From contig NZ_ATZA01000016.1 in assembly GCF_000427965.1 (NCBI RefSeq), forward strand, positions 181 to 64,180: a stretch of 64,000 nt of DNA, given 5' to 3'. Shown one piece after another: positions 63,733 to 64,000 of this stretch. Below the pieces are notes generated by a model. That model saw only the letters and a list, made by a program, of their open reading frames with translations. It was not told the origin of the DNA and did not search any database. The DNA is from Olivibacter sitiensis DSM 17696 (GTDB lineage: Bacteria; Bacteroidota; Bacteroidia; Sphingobacteriales; Sphingobacteriaceae). Each line of letters begins with the position of its first letter. The first letter of the stretch is position 1. Position numbers and translations under genes: made by a program.

Positions 63733-64000
63733 TTACGAAGCTTTTACATCCCCTCCTCTATTGGCATTTCTATTTCCCAATTTTCTTCGTGCTCCGTTTT
63801 TTTTCTTTTTTCGTTGTGTGTCATTTGACTTTCTAAGCGGTGCTCCTTTGGGAGCTGGTCCCAGCTCTTCTGGCACTGGCGCTTCATCCACCTCTCTGCC
63901 CATGAGTCGTTCTATCCCCTTAAATCTGCCATAGTCGCGATTATTGACCAGAGTAATGGCCGTTCCAGTTTTTTCTGCCCTTGCCGTCCTTCCTATGCGG
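63733..64000 (-). CDS. DEAD-box RNA helicase, C-terminal end (partial)
   Basis: The 3' end of a gene that starts beyond the window. The first residues read RIGRTARAEKTGTAITLVNN, the helicase motif VI region (usual HRIGRTGRA, here with Ala for Gly). It then continues with a basic, low-complexity tail (RKSNDTQRKKKKNGARRK) and stops at 63733-63735. RNA unwinding, probably in ribosome assembly or cold adaptation, is the family role. Confidence 0.88.
   Translation of the reverse strand, partial: RIGRTARAEKTGTAITLVNNRDYGRFKGIERLMGREVDEAPVPEELGPAPKGAPLRKSNDTQRKKKKNGARRKLGNRNANRGGDVKAS

Overview
The window looks like chromosome of a sphingolipid-making Bacteroidota, most likely a Sphingobacteriaceae member. 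This is inferred from a serine palmitoyltransferase very like the Sphingobacterium enzyme, WG-repeat, DUF3810, DUF4230 and DUF6600 families, several TAnnTTTG-type promoter elements and CTnDOT-like recombinase and mobilization genes.

1-18.9 kb is an accessory island at the 3' end of a tRNA-Pro gene (18846-18919). Its right part (about 9061-18859) has the layout of an integrative mobilizable element: a 15-bp copy of the tRNA 3' end at the far side, an ArsR/SRPBCC/VOC cargo operon with a readable promoter and two operators, a zeta-toxin pair, a mobilization module (membrane coiled-coil protein, relaxase, MobC, candidate oriT, small HTH protein), a protein of unknown function, and a tyrosine integrase. 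The integrase is cut by a 1636-bp IS1182-like insertion with a 6-bp target duplication; removing the insertion on paper restores a 410-residue reading frame. Left of it (1-9.06 kb) lies a second, diverged copy of the mobilization module without an integrase, a PD-(D/E)XK nuclease gene, and a captured fatty-acid segment (cut AraC gene, oleate hydratase, 3-hydroxyacyl-CoA dehydrogenase, frameshifted hydrolase).

19-26.2 kb is a catabolic region: a three-gene cluster that reads as deaminating lysine breakdown (lysine 6-dehydrogenase-like, DUF1338/HglS-like, ALDH7-like), then an exported M19 dipeptidase and an M14 carboxypeptidase. 26.3-33 kb holds a small protein, an SH3-like exported protein and two large exported WG-repeat proteins, ending at two tRNA-Leu genes. 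An 18-bp copy of a tRNA-Leu 3' end with its own terminator suggests a second, decayed integration event.

33.6-48 kb is ordinary core: nitroreductase, OsmC, YdeI-like protein, flavin disulfide reductase, amidase, a TPP riboswitch with thiD-tenA, nucleoid-associated protein, esterase, histone-deacetylase-like protein, TspO-like protein, free methionine sulfoxide reductase, DUF4230 and DUF6600 proteins. 48-53 kb is a sphingolipid-type cluster on the minus strand: MarR regulator, serine palmitoyltransferase, GNAT-like protein (possible ceramide synthase), fatty acid hydroxylase, CDP-alcohol phosphatidyltransferase, GtrA. 53.4-64 kb carries an LEA2-like lipoprotein, ClC channel, large lipoprotein glycosidase, cysteine desulfurase, HesB/IscA protein, class A beta-lactamase-like hydrolase, cobalamin adenosyltransferase, ABC ATPase, PlsC acyltransferase and the end of a DEAD-box helicase.
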